In this document: piece by piece, positions 12,575 to 22,974 of the stretch | How positions within the stretch are numbered: position 1 is the stretch's first letter | How the letters are laid out: each line of letters begins with the position of its first letter | From: Stachybotrys elegans | Lineage: Eukaryota; Ascomycota; Sordariomycetes; Hypocreales; Stachybotryaceae | Assembly: GCA_020746835.1 (NCBI GenBank) | Contig: JAGPNK010000002.1 | Span: 3,100,001-3,164,000, forward strand | Direction of reading: 5' to 3' | DNA length: 64,000 nt | Translations under genes and position numbers: made by a program | The notes under the pieces: model-generated | The model's input: the letters and a program-made list of their open reading frames with translations, nothing else | Database searches by the model: none | What the model was told of the DNA's origin: nothing

Positions 12575-14332
12575 ATGGACGATTCCGATTGCGCCAACCC
12601 TCAGCTTCTTGCTTGGGTCAAGGAGTGGCTTGATGTTGCTCGGGAGCGCAACTCAAAAGGAATCACGACATACAAGCACGCATACGACTCCCTCAAAGCA
12701 TGTCCCATCACGTTCCAGCACCCTGCCGAACTTCAGCAGCTCAAGGGATTTGGACCCAAGCTTTGCGAGCGCCTTCAAGACAAGCTCAAGAAGCACTGCC
12801 AAGAAAATGGCCTGCCTATGCCTGAACACCCCCAGGCAAGGAAAGCAGCCAGAAGGGGTGCCGATGGGGATGCGGACAGCGACCCCAAACCTGCCAAAAA
12901 GCCTAGGAAGCCCAAGGCCTACGTTCCCGCATTCCGCTCTGGTGCCTATGCCCTCATCATGGGGCTATCCTCCCTAGACCAGAATGCGGACACGGGCATG
13001 ACCAAGGCCGAGCTGATAGAATTGGCCCAGCCCCATTGTGATGCTTCATTCACTGCACCAAGCGACCCCACGAGATTTTACACCGCTTGGAATTCCATGA
13101 AGACCCTCCTGCAGAAAGAATTAGTATATGAAAGAGGTCGCCCCCTACGGCGATACGCCTTGACAGACGAGGGTTGGGCGGTGGCAAACCGCATCAAGGA
13201 TACCAACGAATCGCAGGCTGGGAACAAAGAAAACGAGCAGGTCACCCAGAGAGCCGCCCCGTTACCTCAACAGTCTACTTCTGCCGCCATAACCCGTTCC
13301 CCGTCTCCAACTACCGCCACAACCGTGGCAGATGGCGCTCCTCCGCCTTCGCCCTACCAAGCCGTTGTCGCAGACGGGCCAGCGGTATCAGACGACAGCT
13401 CCTTGCCGACATTTGCACCCATCAGGCTTCCCCCTGGCTCCTTTTCTGTTCACCTGCTACTCGATGTTCGTGAGGTCAGGGCAAAGACTGATCGAGATTA
13501 CATGCAAGAGGAGCTCGCCAAGCAGGGCGTGAAGCCCATTATGAGAAGCTTGGAGCTAGGGGATGCCCAATGGATCGCCAAATGTCACGACCCTACGTTC
13601 CTTCCACGGCATGGGGCGGAAGGCGACGAGCTTGTATTGGACTGGATTGTCGAGCGAAAGCGGCTAGACGATCTGATTGGAAGTATCAAAGACGGTCGCT
13701 TCCACGAGCAAAAGTTCCGGCTGAAGAGATCAGAGGTGAAGAAGGTTATTTACATTATTGAAGATATAGCCATGGATCCGGCGTCTTACCAGCGTTACGA
13801 AGAGGCGGTAGAATCGGCCATTGCATCTACTCAGGTTGTCAACCGGTACTTCGTAAAGAGGACAACCAAGATGGATGAGACGATCAAGTATCTTGCTCGG
13901 ATGACCGCTATGCTCAAACGGAGTTACGAGAAGAACCACCTCAATGTGATTCCCACCAAAGTCCTCACGGCACAGAACTACAGCCCCTTACTGGCTCACC
14001 TGAGCAAGACTCACCCGGGCGAGTCGTACTACATCAGTTACCCGGCATTTGCGTCCCTGGCATCCAAATCTGAATCCATGACCCTTCGCGATCTCTTCCT
14101 AAAAATGCTCATGTCGACAAAGGGCGTCACGGGAGAGCGGGCCCTCGAAATCCAGAAGCGCTGGAAGACACCTTATGACTTTGTGAAAGCCTTTGAGGCT
14201 TGCGGCTCCGGCGAACCTAGCAAGAAGCGAAAGGGCAACGTCGTCTTCAACCAGATGGGCCAACTTGTTGGCCGGAAACGAATCACGAAACCGCTGAGCC
14301 AGAAAATCGCAGAGGTATGGGGAGATATCTGA
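12575..14332 (+). CDS. MUS81: Structure-specific endonuclease catalytic subunit MUS81
   Basis: XPF-family nuclease that works with Eme1/Mms4 to cut branched DNA, such as stalled forks, D-loops and Holliday junction precursors. One exon encodes 585 residues. An N-terminal helix-hairpin-helix region (LQQLKGFGPKLCERLQDKL) is followed by a basic linker, a winged-helix segment (about 110-200), a low-complexity linker and the ERCC4 nuclease domain. The catalytic motif is VERKRLDDLIGSIKDGRF (V359 onward), with the upstream acidic residues in LLLDVREVR and LELGDAQW. A C-terminal HhH region follows (LRDLFLKMLMSTKGVTGERA). The frame is open upstream to a TTG at 12560, but 12575 is the first ATG. It converges on RIB5, with stop codons only 109 bp apart. 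Confidence 0.94.
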   Translation: MDDSDCANPQLLAWVKEWLDVARERNSKGITTYKHAYDSLKACPITFQHPAELQQLKGFGPKLCERLQDKLKKHCQENGLPMPEHPQARKAARRGADGDADSDPKPAKKPRKPKAYVPAFRSGAYALIMGLSSLDQNADTGMTKAELIELAQPHCDASFTAPSDPTRFYTAWNSMKTLLQKELVYERGRPLRRYALTDEGWAVANRIKDTNESQAGNKENEQVTQRAAPLPQQSTSAAITRSPSPTTATTVADGAPPPSPYQAVVADGPAVSDDSSLPTFAPIRLPPGSFSVHLLLDVREVRAKTDRDYMQEELAKQGVKPIMRSLELGDAQWIAKCHDPTFLPRHGAEGDELVLDWIVERKRLDDLIGSIKDGRFHEQKFRLKRSEVKKVIYIIEDIAMDPASYQRYEEAVESAIASTQVVNRYFVKRTTKMDETIKYLARMTAMLKRSYEKNHLNVIPTKVLTAQNYSPLLAHLSKTHPGESYYISYPAFASLASKSESMTLRDLFLKMLMSTKGVTGERALEIQKRWKTPYDFVKAFEACGSGEPSKKRKGNVVFNQMGQLVGRKRITKPLSQKIAEVWGDI

Positions 14333-14441
14333 GAGCCAGCAAGATGCCATGGGTTACGAATGATGAGAAGTGTATGGAATACCACAGTTGGGCCAGGTCC
14401 GGTGTTTATAAATTTACACAAATCCAAGTCTGAATATGCGC

Positions 14442-15206
14442 CTAGACACCAGGGGCCTTGCCTCCGAGACCCTGGGCGACGATGCGCTCAACAATCTTCT
14501 CAATCAGCGGTATAGATGTGCTGCCATCTCCTCCCAGAATACCAGACAGCGACTTCTCAGCATACTTGGCCATCATGTCTACCTCGATGTTGACAGTGTC
14601 GCCGGGCTTCTTGTGGGCGAGGATTACCCGCTCCTGGGAGTAAGTGATCAACATGATCTCCCACCAGTTCTCCGCATCGTTCACCTGGGTGACTGTGAGA
14701 CTGGTTCCATCGATGGCAATGAAGCCCTTGTAAATGATGTACTTCATCATCTCAGGCTTCTTTGGTTGGAAGCGGAACGTCAAGGCGTTGCCATCAGGTG
14801 TGACGGAGAGGATCTCCGCCGTGGTGTCGACATGGCCTTGGACAAAGTGGCCTCCCATGCGGGTATCAGCGCGGACGGCGCGCTCCAGGTTCACGCGGCT
14901 TGATTCCGCCAGGGTGCCTAGGTTGGTAACGCGGAGAGTCTCCGGGGCGACACCAATCTTGAAAGTCTGGGGAGTGAATGAGGTGACAGTGAGGCAGCAT
15001 CCATTGACGGCAATTGAGTCGCCCTCGTGGCAGTCCTCCAGCAGAGTTGAGCCCTCGGGGATCGTTACGGTCATCGAAGTGCCTCCGGTTGAGTCATTGG
15101 TGTCAAGCGTGGAGATGACTGTGTGGCGAGGCTGTCAGAAGGATCCAGGTGCAGACTTGTTGTCGGGATGCATACCTCCAACGGCCTCTACGATTCCGGT
15201 AAACAT
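14442..15206 (-). CDS. RIB5: Riboflavin synthase (alpha chain type)
   Basis: Dismutates two molecules of 6,7-dimethyl-8-ribityllumazine to riboflavin and the pyrimidinedione precursor, the last step of vitamin B2 synthesis. Two exons on the minus strand, 15206-15176 (31 nt) and 15118-14442, encode 235 residues. The short first exon supplies the diagnostic N-terminus MFTGIVEAVG. Two tandem lumazine-binding barrels are visible: the first has VNGCCLTVTSF and ends GGHFVQGHVDTT, and the second has FIAIDGTSLTVTQV. A long C-terminal helix follows. An ATG inside exon 2 at 15074 would remove the first strand of barrel one and is not the start. A divergent promoter of 582 bp is shared with ACL4. Confidence 0.94.
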
Positions 15207-15788
15207 GTCTGCGGGCTCCTTGCTATTTGGTATCCGAGAGAAGAAATTGCGAAAACTAGCTGGTCCTTCGAAGTTGACGGCAATGCCAGTCCAGCGTTAT
15301 CCAGGTATATGTGAAGACCAGCAAGCGGCAGATTCTCCTGTACAGAGATATATGTTTAATATCGTGGATGGATGTCCAGCCGGGCAGAATGTGCTCACAC
15401 TGAACCTTGCTTACGAATTGATGACAGTGAGTCGGCCGTGTCGGGATCGTGTCCCGCTCGCTCGCTTTAGATGGCGGCTTGCGTCCCTTGGCCGACCAGG
15501 AAGCAGCCAAAATGCCCCGCGCCATTCTCAGGTCCCCGCCGCTTATCGATAAGATGCACCCACCCAAATTTTTCATGAGAACCCGAATGAGCTCCAGCGC
15601 CGTTGGCTGGTGAAGCCATCGATCCCTGCCTGAACTGAGCCGGTAAACTTGATCTACCTTTGTGGTTTTTTGGTTTTTTGTTGCGCTGCTTCTTCTCTGC
15701 CCACGAATATTTTCCCCTCTCAATTTCAGTTCATATTGCGGCCAACTAGAGTCAGCATCAATACCCCTCTTCAGACAGCCAACCAGAA
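15207..15788. promoter_or_regulatory. Divergent promoter RIB5 / ACL4
   Basis: 582 bp with no supported gene; a 183-codon minus ORF crossing it lacks family features. It contains the 12-bp perfect palindrome CTTATCGATAAG at 15542-15553 and a T/G-rich leader before ACL4. Confidence 0.5.
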
Positions 15789-16913
15789 ATGGCCCCAAGT
15801 AGGTCAAACGACAAGAAAGGGCCAGCGAGCCCAGCCTCTCTACTCAGCGACGCCGAAACTCAGCTTGCAGTGGGAAACGTCGATGGAGGCATCCAGCTGG
15901 CGCAAAAGGCGCTCGAGCTCACTGGATCAGGCGGCGACTTTGAGCTGCGTGCGCTCAACCTTCTCGGAGTGCTTCATGTTGAGTCGGGCGATGTCGAAGA
16001 TGCCCGTGGCTTCCTGGAGCGGGCTGTGAAGCTCGATCCCGAGGGTTTTCTGGACGAGAACATCGGTGGTGGCCCGGAAAAGTTTTTGTTTCTTGCGCAG
16101 CTCAGCGAAGACGGCGGCCAGGACAGCGTTCAGTGGTTCGAGCGTGGCGCGGCAGCCTTGAGGAAGCAGATCCAACAAGTCTCTGATCTTGCTGCGAGGA
16201 GTCCGGCGCAGCAGGCCAGCCTGGAGGAGAAGCAGCACAGACTCGGAGGCGTGCTGTGCGCCGTCGCAGAGGTCTACATGACGGACCTCTCGTGGGAGGA
16301 GGACGCCGAGCAGAGGTGCGAGGCCCTCGTAACGGAAGCTATGATGATTGCGCCCAACTCGGCCGAGACCTGGCAGACGGTAGCCAACGTGCGCATTTCC
16401 CAGCAGCGCGTCGACGACGCAAAGGGGGCGCTGAAGCGCAGCCTAGAGCTTTGGCAGGATCTTCCTCCGGGCCACCCTGCCATCCCCGAGTTCCCCACCA
16501 GAATCGGTCTGTCTCGGTTGCTGCTCGAAGTTGAACTCGAGGACGAGGCTCTCCAGGTTCTCGAGCACCTCACTACCGACGACGACCAGAGCGTGGAGGC
16601 TTGGTACCTCGGAGGCTGGTGCCTGTACATCATGGGAGAGAAGCAGCGCGAGGCCAAGCCACAGGAGAACGGCGATGCCGCCGCCGCCGAGGAGTGGAAG
16701 AATACCTGGGCATCCTCGCGCAAGTGGCTGCACCGCTGCATCAACCTGTACAACCAACAGGAGTACGAGGACGAGAGGCTGGGACAGCACGCCGTCGAGC
16801 TGTTCCAGAACATCAACAAGGAGCTCGGCAACCCCACTGAGGAAGAGATGGAGGATTGGGATGAGGCGAGCGAGGGCGACGAGGAGGACGATGATCACGA
16901 GATGAAGGATTAA
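15789..16913 (+). CDS. ACL4: TPR assembly chaperone of ribosomal protein uL4 (Acl4-like)
   Basis: A tetratricopeptide protein of 374 residues in one exon. The TPR helices run from about residue 18 to 320 (for example DAETQLAVGNVDGGIQLAQKA and ALNLLGVLHVESGDVEDARG). The C-terminus is highly acidic (EEMEDWDEASEGDEEDDD). The architecture and sequence match Acl4, the dedicated chaperone that captures nascent Rpl4/uL4 and carries it to the nucleus for 60S assembly. The ATG has an A at -3 and is preceded by a CT-rich leader. Nothing is broken. A generic TPR protein is the alternative, but the acidic tail and length favour Acl4. Confidence 0.85.
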   Translation: MAPSRSNDKKGPASPASLLSDAETQLAVGNVDGGIQLAQKALELTGSGGDFELRALNLLGVLHVESGDVEDARGFLERAVKLDPEGFLDENIGGGPEKFLFLAQLSEDGGQDSVQWFERGAAALRKQIQQVSDLAARSPAQQASLEEKQHRLGGVLCAVAEVYMTDLSWEEDAEQRCEALVTEAMMIAPNSAETWQTVANVRISQQRVDDAKGALKRSLELWQDLPPGHPAIPEFPTRIGLSRLLLEVELEDEALQVLEHLTTDDDQSVEAWYLGGWCLYIMGEKQREAKPQENGDAAAAEEWKNTWASSRKWLHRCINLYNQQEYEDERLGQHAVELFQNINKELGNPTEEEMEDWDEASEGDEEDDDHEMKD

Positions 16914-17231
16914 AAAGGGATGGTTTTTGGATGGATGGATGGATGAAAAGGAGGGCATTAGATTGGCGTTTGGAGAGGTGCTCTTTATTGTTTTGCAATC
17001 ATGCGTTTCAGGGTGCGCACTATACCGTGTGATAGTGAAGACTCAGGCATAGGCTCAGCGTCTATATACCCGAAAAAATGCTTGTATGGGTAGTGCATTT
17101 CATGCCCTTTATACTCATATCGTGTCCATCCGTACAACCTTGAGGCGAGCGGGCTGGTTTCCCTTTTGCCGCGACTGCCCATAGTCCACCTTGACTCCAT
17201 CAAATGCAATTCCCGCGCCGAGATACACAGC
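16914..17231. other. Intergenic, convergent 3' ends of ACL4 and GIR2
   Basis: 318 bp. A short GGATGGATGGATGGATG run lies about 15 bp after the ACL4 stop. No gene is seen. Confidence 0.6.
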
Positions 17232-17975
17232 TCACGATGCCTCGACGGTGAGCTTCTCCACGCCTTCCGTAGGGATGCCCTCGTCGTCTTCGTCGCCCTC
17301 GTCGCCCTTTCCAGCCAGGCCTCTCTCCCACAGTTGTCTCCCGGTGAGCTTGACAGGCTCCTTGACCTTGGCCTTCTTGAGCTCCGCGAGCCTCTCCTCC
17401 TCCTCCTTGACGCGCTTCTCCTCCATCTCCTTTAGGAACCCCTCGCGCCACTTGAGGAACGTCTCTGGTGTCACTGGCGTACCCTGGAACTTCTTGTTCT
17501 CCTCGCGCTCTGCAGCCAGCGCGGCCTCCTCGTGCGCCTTCTCGATGACATCCTTTCGGTCCTGGATGATCTGCTCGGCTGCTTCTTTCAGGGCTGAAAC
17601 GAGCGTGAAAACCATGGCCATTCCCAGGTTCTCCTGGATGGTCTCATCTATGCCAGCCAACAGCTTGTCGCGATCCTCGGATATGCTGAAGTGAGGGTGA
17701 GATGAGGCATCAGGAGGGGTAAGAATATCCAGATGAGGAGCCTTGTCGGGGTAGTCGTCGGGGTAGCGGACTTGTAGTAGGAAAGCTGGGGGCTCTTCAT
17801 TCTCTTCCTCTCCCGGAATATCCAGCTTGACTAATACCTGGAATTCCGTCTCGGATACATCTGGTCCTTGTCAGGAGGAGGATGGCATGTTCGAGTTGAT
17901 ATTTATACCTGTGATTTCTTCGGGGAAGATGGACTCGAGCACTTCACGCTCCTCAATCTGTTCCTCTCGACCCAT
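17232..17975 (-). CDS. GIR2: RWD-domain translation regulator (Gir2/DFRP2-like)
   Basis: Gir2 binds the DRG-type GTPase Rbg2 and Gcn1 and modulates Gcn2 signalling on ribosomes. Two exons on the minus strand, 17975-17909 and 17866-17232, separated by a short 42-nt intron, give 233 residues. The RWD domain fills the N-terminal half: MGREEQIEEREVLESIFPEE, then FLLQVRYPDDYPDKAPHLDI with the family YPxxYP motif. The C-terminal half is a charged helix (KWREGFLKEMEEKRVKEEEE) and a short acidic tail, as in Gir2. The second exon alone has no ATG at its start, which supports the first exon. It is divergent from PUF6. Confidence 0.85.
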
Positions 17976-18325
17976 ATTTGAGACGCCTCCTGAGCGAGTG
18001 GGAATATAATAGATCCAAGGTCAAATATAAACAAAATTCCCTGCGAACAAGCAGAGTCTTGAAGGAGCCCACGACTTACAATCTTGCTAAGTGACGAGAA
18101 GCTGCATTCCGCTAGTGGGGCGTCCCTGTATGGCGGGGTTGTAGGAATCCGTATCAGGCTAGCTTGATCCTCACCGCCCGGCACTTTGATAAAAAAAATT
18201 CAGTTAGTCTTCCTCTCAGATACCAGAAGCGCCCATAGAAAATCGACAGCGATTTCTTGCCGCTGATTTTATGGTCAATTAAGTGTCCACGACCTACAAA
18301 CCACAACACAAATCAGCCGCCCACA
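17976..18325. promoter_or_regulatory. Divergent promoter GIR2 / PUF6
   Basis: 350 bp between two genes with ribosome-linked roles. I see no clear motif beyond an A-run at 18189-18196, and no gene. Confidence 0.5.
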
Positions 18326-20441
18326 ATGGCTACCAAGGGTGCCTCTACCGGCACGAAGCGCAAGTCTGCGCCCGCCGCCAAGAGCAAGGACGATGGCAAG
18401 TCGAAAAAGGTTCGCCTCGACAAGACCAAGACCCCGAAGCCTGTCGTGGAGGAATCCGATGCCTCTGATGACTTGTCGGACGCCGAGGAGGGAGGCGCCA
18501 TGCTTGATGAGGACGAGGAGCCTCGAAAGAAGGCCAAGGGCCCTGGCGGAAAGGTGTTCGAGCGAGGTAAGCCCAAGCGCATAACCCATGCCGTCTCCTT
18601 CATGAGTAACTGACCAATTCGCAGCCGAGACCTCTCGCGAGACACACCTGAAGCAGAAGCAATTGGCGCTGGAACGAAAGGCCGCGAAGCCTCTCGCTGA
18701 CGAGGTTCATCGGACGAAGAAGATCTGGGAGAGACTGCGCATCAAGTCGCAGGTGCCCAAGGAGGAACGCCAGAAGCTGGTGGACGAGCTTTTCGGCATC
18801 ATCACTGGCCGCATGAAGGACTTTGTCCTGAAGCACGATGCGGTCCGAGCAGTGCAGACGGCCCTCAAGTACTCGACGCCCGAGAAGCGCAAGCAGATCG
18901 CAAAGGAGCTGCAGGGCGCCTATGCGCAGCTCGCTGAGAGTCGCTACGCCAAGTTCCTGATTGGCAAGTTGATGGTCCAGGACGATGAGGAGATTCGCGA
19001 CATTATCATTCCCGAGTTCTACGGCAAGGTTCGAAAGCTCATCAACCACCCTGAGGCTTCCTGGATTCTGGACGACATCTACCGCACTGTGGCCACCAAG
19101 GAGCAGAAGGCTCTCCTGCTGCGGGAGTGGTACGGACCCGAATTCAGTCTCAAGGAGCTCACCAAGGACGTCGCCGCGACGGCCGATGTAGCGGAGATTG
19201 TCAAGAAGGAGCCCAGCAAGCGAGGAACCATCATGAAGAGTCTGCTCGACATGATCAACACCCTGGTCCAGAAGAAGATGACTGGCTTTACGATGCTACA
19301 CGACGCCATGCTGCAGTATTTCCTCAACAATGAGCCGGGCTCCGAGGAGTTCAACGAGTTTATCGAGATGATCAAGGGAGACGAAAACGGCGACCTCTTG
19401 AAGAACATGGCTTTCACACGTTCTGGCGCCAAGCTGGTGTGCTTGTTGCTGGCTTACGGTTCTGCCAAGGACCGCAAGCAGGTGCTCAAGACCTACAAGG
19501 ACACGTTCCTTCTCATGTCGGGTGATGCATATGCTCACCTGGTGATCCTTACCGCTTACGATGTCATTGACGATACCAAGCTGACCTCGAAATCCATCTT
19601 CCCCGAGCTCATCGGCGAGAAGGAAGAAGAGTTGACACAAAACGTCGTGGCTGCGGCGAACAACCCCAACGCCAGGATGACATTCCTGTACCTGTTCGAG
19701 GGACTCTCAAAGACTCTGTTCCCTCCCAGCCACTCCTACAGCATCGAGGTGCTGGAGAAGGTGCGCGAGGTTCGTGAGAAGACGAGCAAGAAGGACGAGG
19801 AGACTCGTCGCCAGGAATTGATCGCTGCGGTGTCTCCGCACTTGCTCTCGGCTATTGCAGCTGCTCCGACGGAGCTGAGCGCAACAACCTTTGGATGTCA
19901 GTTCATTGGTGATGTGCTCCTGTCGGGCACCGGCGATAAGAGCAAGGCTCTTGAGGCTCTTGCTGAGTCTGCCGGCGGAGAGACGGGATCCGCTACTGAG
20001 GAGACCGAAGTAGGAGCTCAGGTGCACATCTCCCAAACCGCACACGGCGCAAGAATGCTCAAGTCCCTGATCCAGGGAGGCAAGTTCGACAAGGCTTCCG
20101 GCAAGGTTGTTGCTGTCGACCCCCCGCTGGGATTTTCGAATATTCTGTACCCCATCATCAAGGAGCACATCATGGAGTGGGCCACGGGGCCGGGATCCTT
20201 TGTGGTGGTGAGCTTGATTGAGGCGAGCGACTTTAAGGACGTCAAACAGCTGAAGCAGACGCTGGAGAAGAACAAGAAGGAGCTGGAGAAGGCCGCCACG
20301 CAAGAGACGGCGGCCCAGAAGGCTGCCAGGGAGGCACAAAAACAGGACGACGCCCCAAAGAAGGCGGGCAAGAAGGATAAGAAGAAGACAGAAAAGCCTG
20401 TAGGAAATGCTGGTAGCAAGATTCTGCTGGAGAAGCTGTAA
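18326..20441 (+). CDS. PUF6: Pumilio-family ribosome biogenesis protein Puf6
   Basis: Nucleolar Puf-like RNA-binding protein needed for 60S assembly; in yeast it also represses ASH1 mRNA. Two exons, 18326-18566 and 18625-20441 (58-nt intron), encode 685 residues. The N-terminus is basic then acidic (DASDDLSDAEEGGAMLDEDEE). The armadillo-like Puf repeats cover about 110-500, with conserved stretches such as KHDAVRAVQTALKY, ESRYAKFLIGKLM and MLHDAMLQYFLN. The CPL domain follows with AHGARMLKSLIQGG and FVVVSLIEASDF. The tail is Lys/Ala-rich and ends GSKILLEKL. The splice join FER to AETSRETHLKQKQ keeps the frame. Confidence 0.92.
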
Positions 20442-20644
20442 AGAAAGGGCATAAGTAATGATATGAGCGTCTATTTTCCAACATTTCATCCTACCAGGTC
20501 TTTTTCCTCCTACTCCTCATTTCATCACATTATATATATATACGGCGCTGTTGGTGTTCTAGAAAAATATGATATGTGCTGGTCCAATTTGTGTTATGGT
20601 GTACCGTCTTGTTCATATCACGGCATTTTGAGAGGAGAACATGA

Positions 20645-20659
20645 CCCCCCCCCCCCCCC
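20645..20659. repeat. Poly-C tract, 15 bases
   Basis: An uninterrupted run of 15 C in non-coding DNA, about 200 bp after the PUF6 stop. The length may be imprecise because homopolymers are error-prone in sequencing. Confidence 0.85.
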
Positions 20660-21728
20660 AAACCCTGTTTCACAAGGACAAACGCAAAGAGCACCCCGTG
20701 TGCTTGCTTGCGGGTTGTCCATAGTTGTGTGCTGCTACACGGTACGACAAATGGTTTCCCAACGCATTAGTAGCCGTGATGGGGCAGATAACGGAAACAT
20801 GCAAACGGCCGGCACAATCAGAAGAGCAGTGATTCACTGCACCTACGCAGGGAGTAGAGGGCAGGGTGATCGCTGGACTGGTTTGTGTAAGAAGTACTCA
20901 TCTAGGGTCTTTGACAGCCATGGCTATTGACTGTCTGTCCCATCCGTAGAGAAGTATTTTGGTGTTCCGTTCTTCTCGTTTCCTGGCTGTGTGCCGTGGA
21001 ACATGAATATGCTATGCGACCACCTTTGAGCACGGATATGGACATGACAATACATACATTGGGAGCTGTTTGCTGTGTCAGTCGTACAGTCCTGGTCTAT
21101 CTTGAGATGCAGACACGGGAGAAGACCTTTATTTCAGGCCAAGAAACCCCGTGTGAGTTCGGCACGGAGCAGAAAGGTAGCTCAGTACCAGGTTGTCTCG
21201 CATCTTGCCACCAGGGGTGCGGAAGCCAGCTTGACGGTCGTCGCCAGCTGGCAGAGACGGCCCGGCCTCATCGCCACTTCTTGGCAGGCTTCGTTTAGTA
21301 GAGTCCTCGGCCTGGCATAACTCGGTACCTCGGCGTATACCTGAGAGGCGGTATTCTCGGTGCTTCCTTCCTCAAGATACCTCCCCCATCTTCTCCTTGG
21401 CACCTTAAAGAAAAGGCAGCAGCAGCTGGCAGGCTGTGGGGAAAGCAAGCGAGAGGTAAGAAGCAGGAGAGCCGCATCACGCACAATAGGTACTACCTTA
21501 GTAGGCCTTGATACAGAGCCATACCTGGTATTCTTTCATCTCCTCCGCGGGAGGCTGCATTCCCGTTTTCCTCTTCTGCCCGCGTCACACCCTTCTGTTC
21601 CGCTTTCTCTTCCTTTGCATCCTCTACCTTCACTCTGCCGTTGCTGTGCTTTTGTTTTCTCCTACCAGCAACAGCGGGAAACGCTTCGGCTTCCTCCCTT
21701 CCCTGTGTCCTTTCATCTGGTTTTGGCC

Positions 21729-21902
21729 ATGAGCTTGCACCTCGTCTCGGCCGTTGTACCAGTTCACAATCATCGACGCATAACCTTTTCCTCGACTACC
21801 TACTTTTCCGCTCCTCCTAGCCAGCTTCTTCCGCAACTTGTCTGTCCAAGACCGCACTCAGGTCCTCCGCGTTCCTCATCCTCGCCTTCCGCTCGACCAT
21901 AG
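21729..21902 (+). other. Upstream ORF (57 codons) abutting the next start codon
   Basis: ATG at 21729 opens a frame that ends with TAG at 21900-21902. One base later the ATG of the membrane-protein CDS begins (21904). The peptide is Ser/Pro-rich without homology I recognise. It is either a uORF in the leader or simply part of an unannotated 5' exon. Confidence 0.35.
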
Positions 21903-21903
21903 T

Positions 21904-22974
21904 ATGCGACTCCCGTTCGTATCTGAAGTCCCATCCGTCGAAGCCGCGATGCTCGTCCAGTCGCTCTTGGCCCGGTCGTACTGCCAGGCTCCCGAGGTAT
22001 TCTACTCATGCGGGGTCATCAACTTTAGAGGCTGTTGTATCGTCGACCCTTGCACTCTGGGTAGTTGCCCTGAGCCTCGCGATGCTGATGATGACGAAAC
22101 TGGGGGTTCTCAGTCCCAAACCGAGGTCACTCGGGTGGTAACTACTGCTACCGACTCCGGAATCACTCACACCATATCCAACAGCGAGGTTATCACCGTC
22201 ACTCGACGAACGACCATCGTCACCGACGGATCTGCGCGGCCCACGCCCTCGGCTACTGTCAGTAGCATTCTGACCACCTCAGGTCTCCTTGTTTCCCCGG
22301 GGTCAACGACGACTTCCTCAGGTCTCCCCGTGGAGACATCACCTGGCCTGCCGACCTCACAGGCTGGAGAAGGGGGGACCTTGTCAACAGGAGCAATCGT
22401 CGGGGTTGGTGTTGGTGGTGGTATGGCTTTGGCTCTTCTTGCGGTGGCAATCTTCTACAAGTGGCGCCACAGTAAACTGTCGCGAAGGGAGAGACTGAAC
22501 TCCAGGTCTGCGGATGAGGCAGCGACAGACGATTTGGTGGAGGAGAAGCACTTCCCTACATCCATATCGGCTCACACGACCGGAACTCAACGAGAGAGCG
22601 ATCCGTTTGCCCCTTTTGGAGGTGTGTGCTATAACCTCTTATGTTGCCATGTTCGATGAAAGACGATGGGTATTGACTCTATTACAGGCCGCGCCGATAT
22701 CGAGTCTGACCCGCATCGACCCCAGAGCGGCGTGTACGAGATGGACGCCTCTGCTGCAGTGCCAGTGGAACTCCCCGCCACGATTTTCGAGGACCCTACT
22801 GCCACACAGGCAGCTGCATCTCGCAGTCACAATGCAGTCTATTCGGCATATGCTCCCCGAGTAAACCAACCCGCGCCAGGCATGACGGCGAATCTCGATG
22901 GCTTGGGGCAGGATGGCAACAGGCCAGCATACATCAACCATTGGAACCAATACAGGGACTCCCCGGGGCGTTAG
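21904..22974 (+). CDS. Single-pass membrane protein with N-terminal Cys motif
   Basis: Two exons, 21904-22621 and 22688-22974, encode 334 residues. Near the N-terminus is a compact Cys motif, CGVINFRGCCIVDPCTLGSC, of a type seen in many uncharacterised fungal membrane proteins. Then comes a Ser/Thr-rich, probably O-glycosylated stretch (about 70-160), a Gly-rich transmembrane helix (IVGVGVGGGMALALLAVAIF) followed by a basic stop-transfer KWRHSKLSRRER, and a ~130-residue cytosolic tail. This layout resembles WSC/Mid2-type wall sensors, but no WSC domain is present and no cleavable signal peptide is evident. The start may instead be the ATG at 21949. The function is unknown. Confidence 0.72.

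Larger units (their letters stand above)
20442..21903. other. Intergenic, PUF6 3' end and leader of the membrane-protein gene
   Basis: 1.46 kb. It contains a TA microsatellite (20531-20542), a run of 15 C at 20645-20659 and, from about 21590, a CT-rich leader. An upstream ORF of 57 codons (ATG 21729, stop 21900-21902) lies just before the next CDS. No independent gene is supported. Confidence 0.5.

Noticed and set aside
15256..15807. 183-codon minus ORF between RIB5 and ACL4
   Set aside because: Crosses the divergent promoter and the RIB5 first exon; no homology and no support as a gene.
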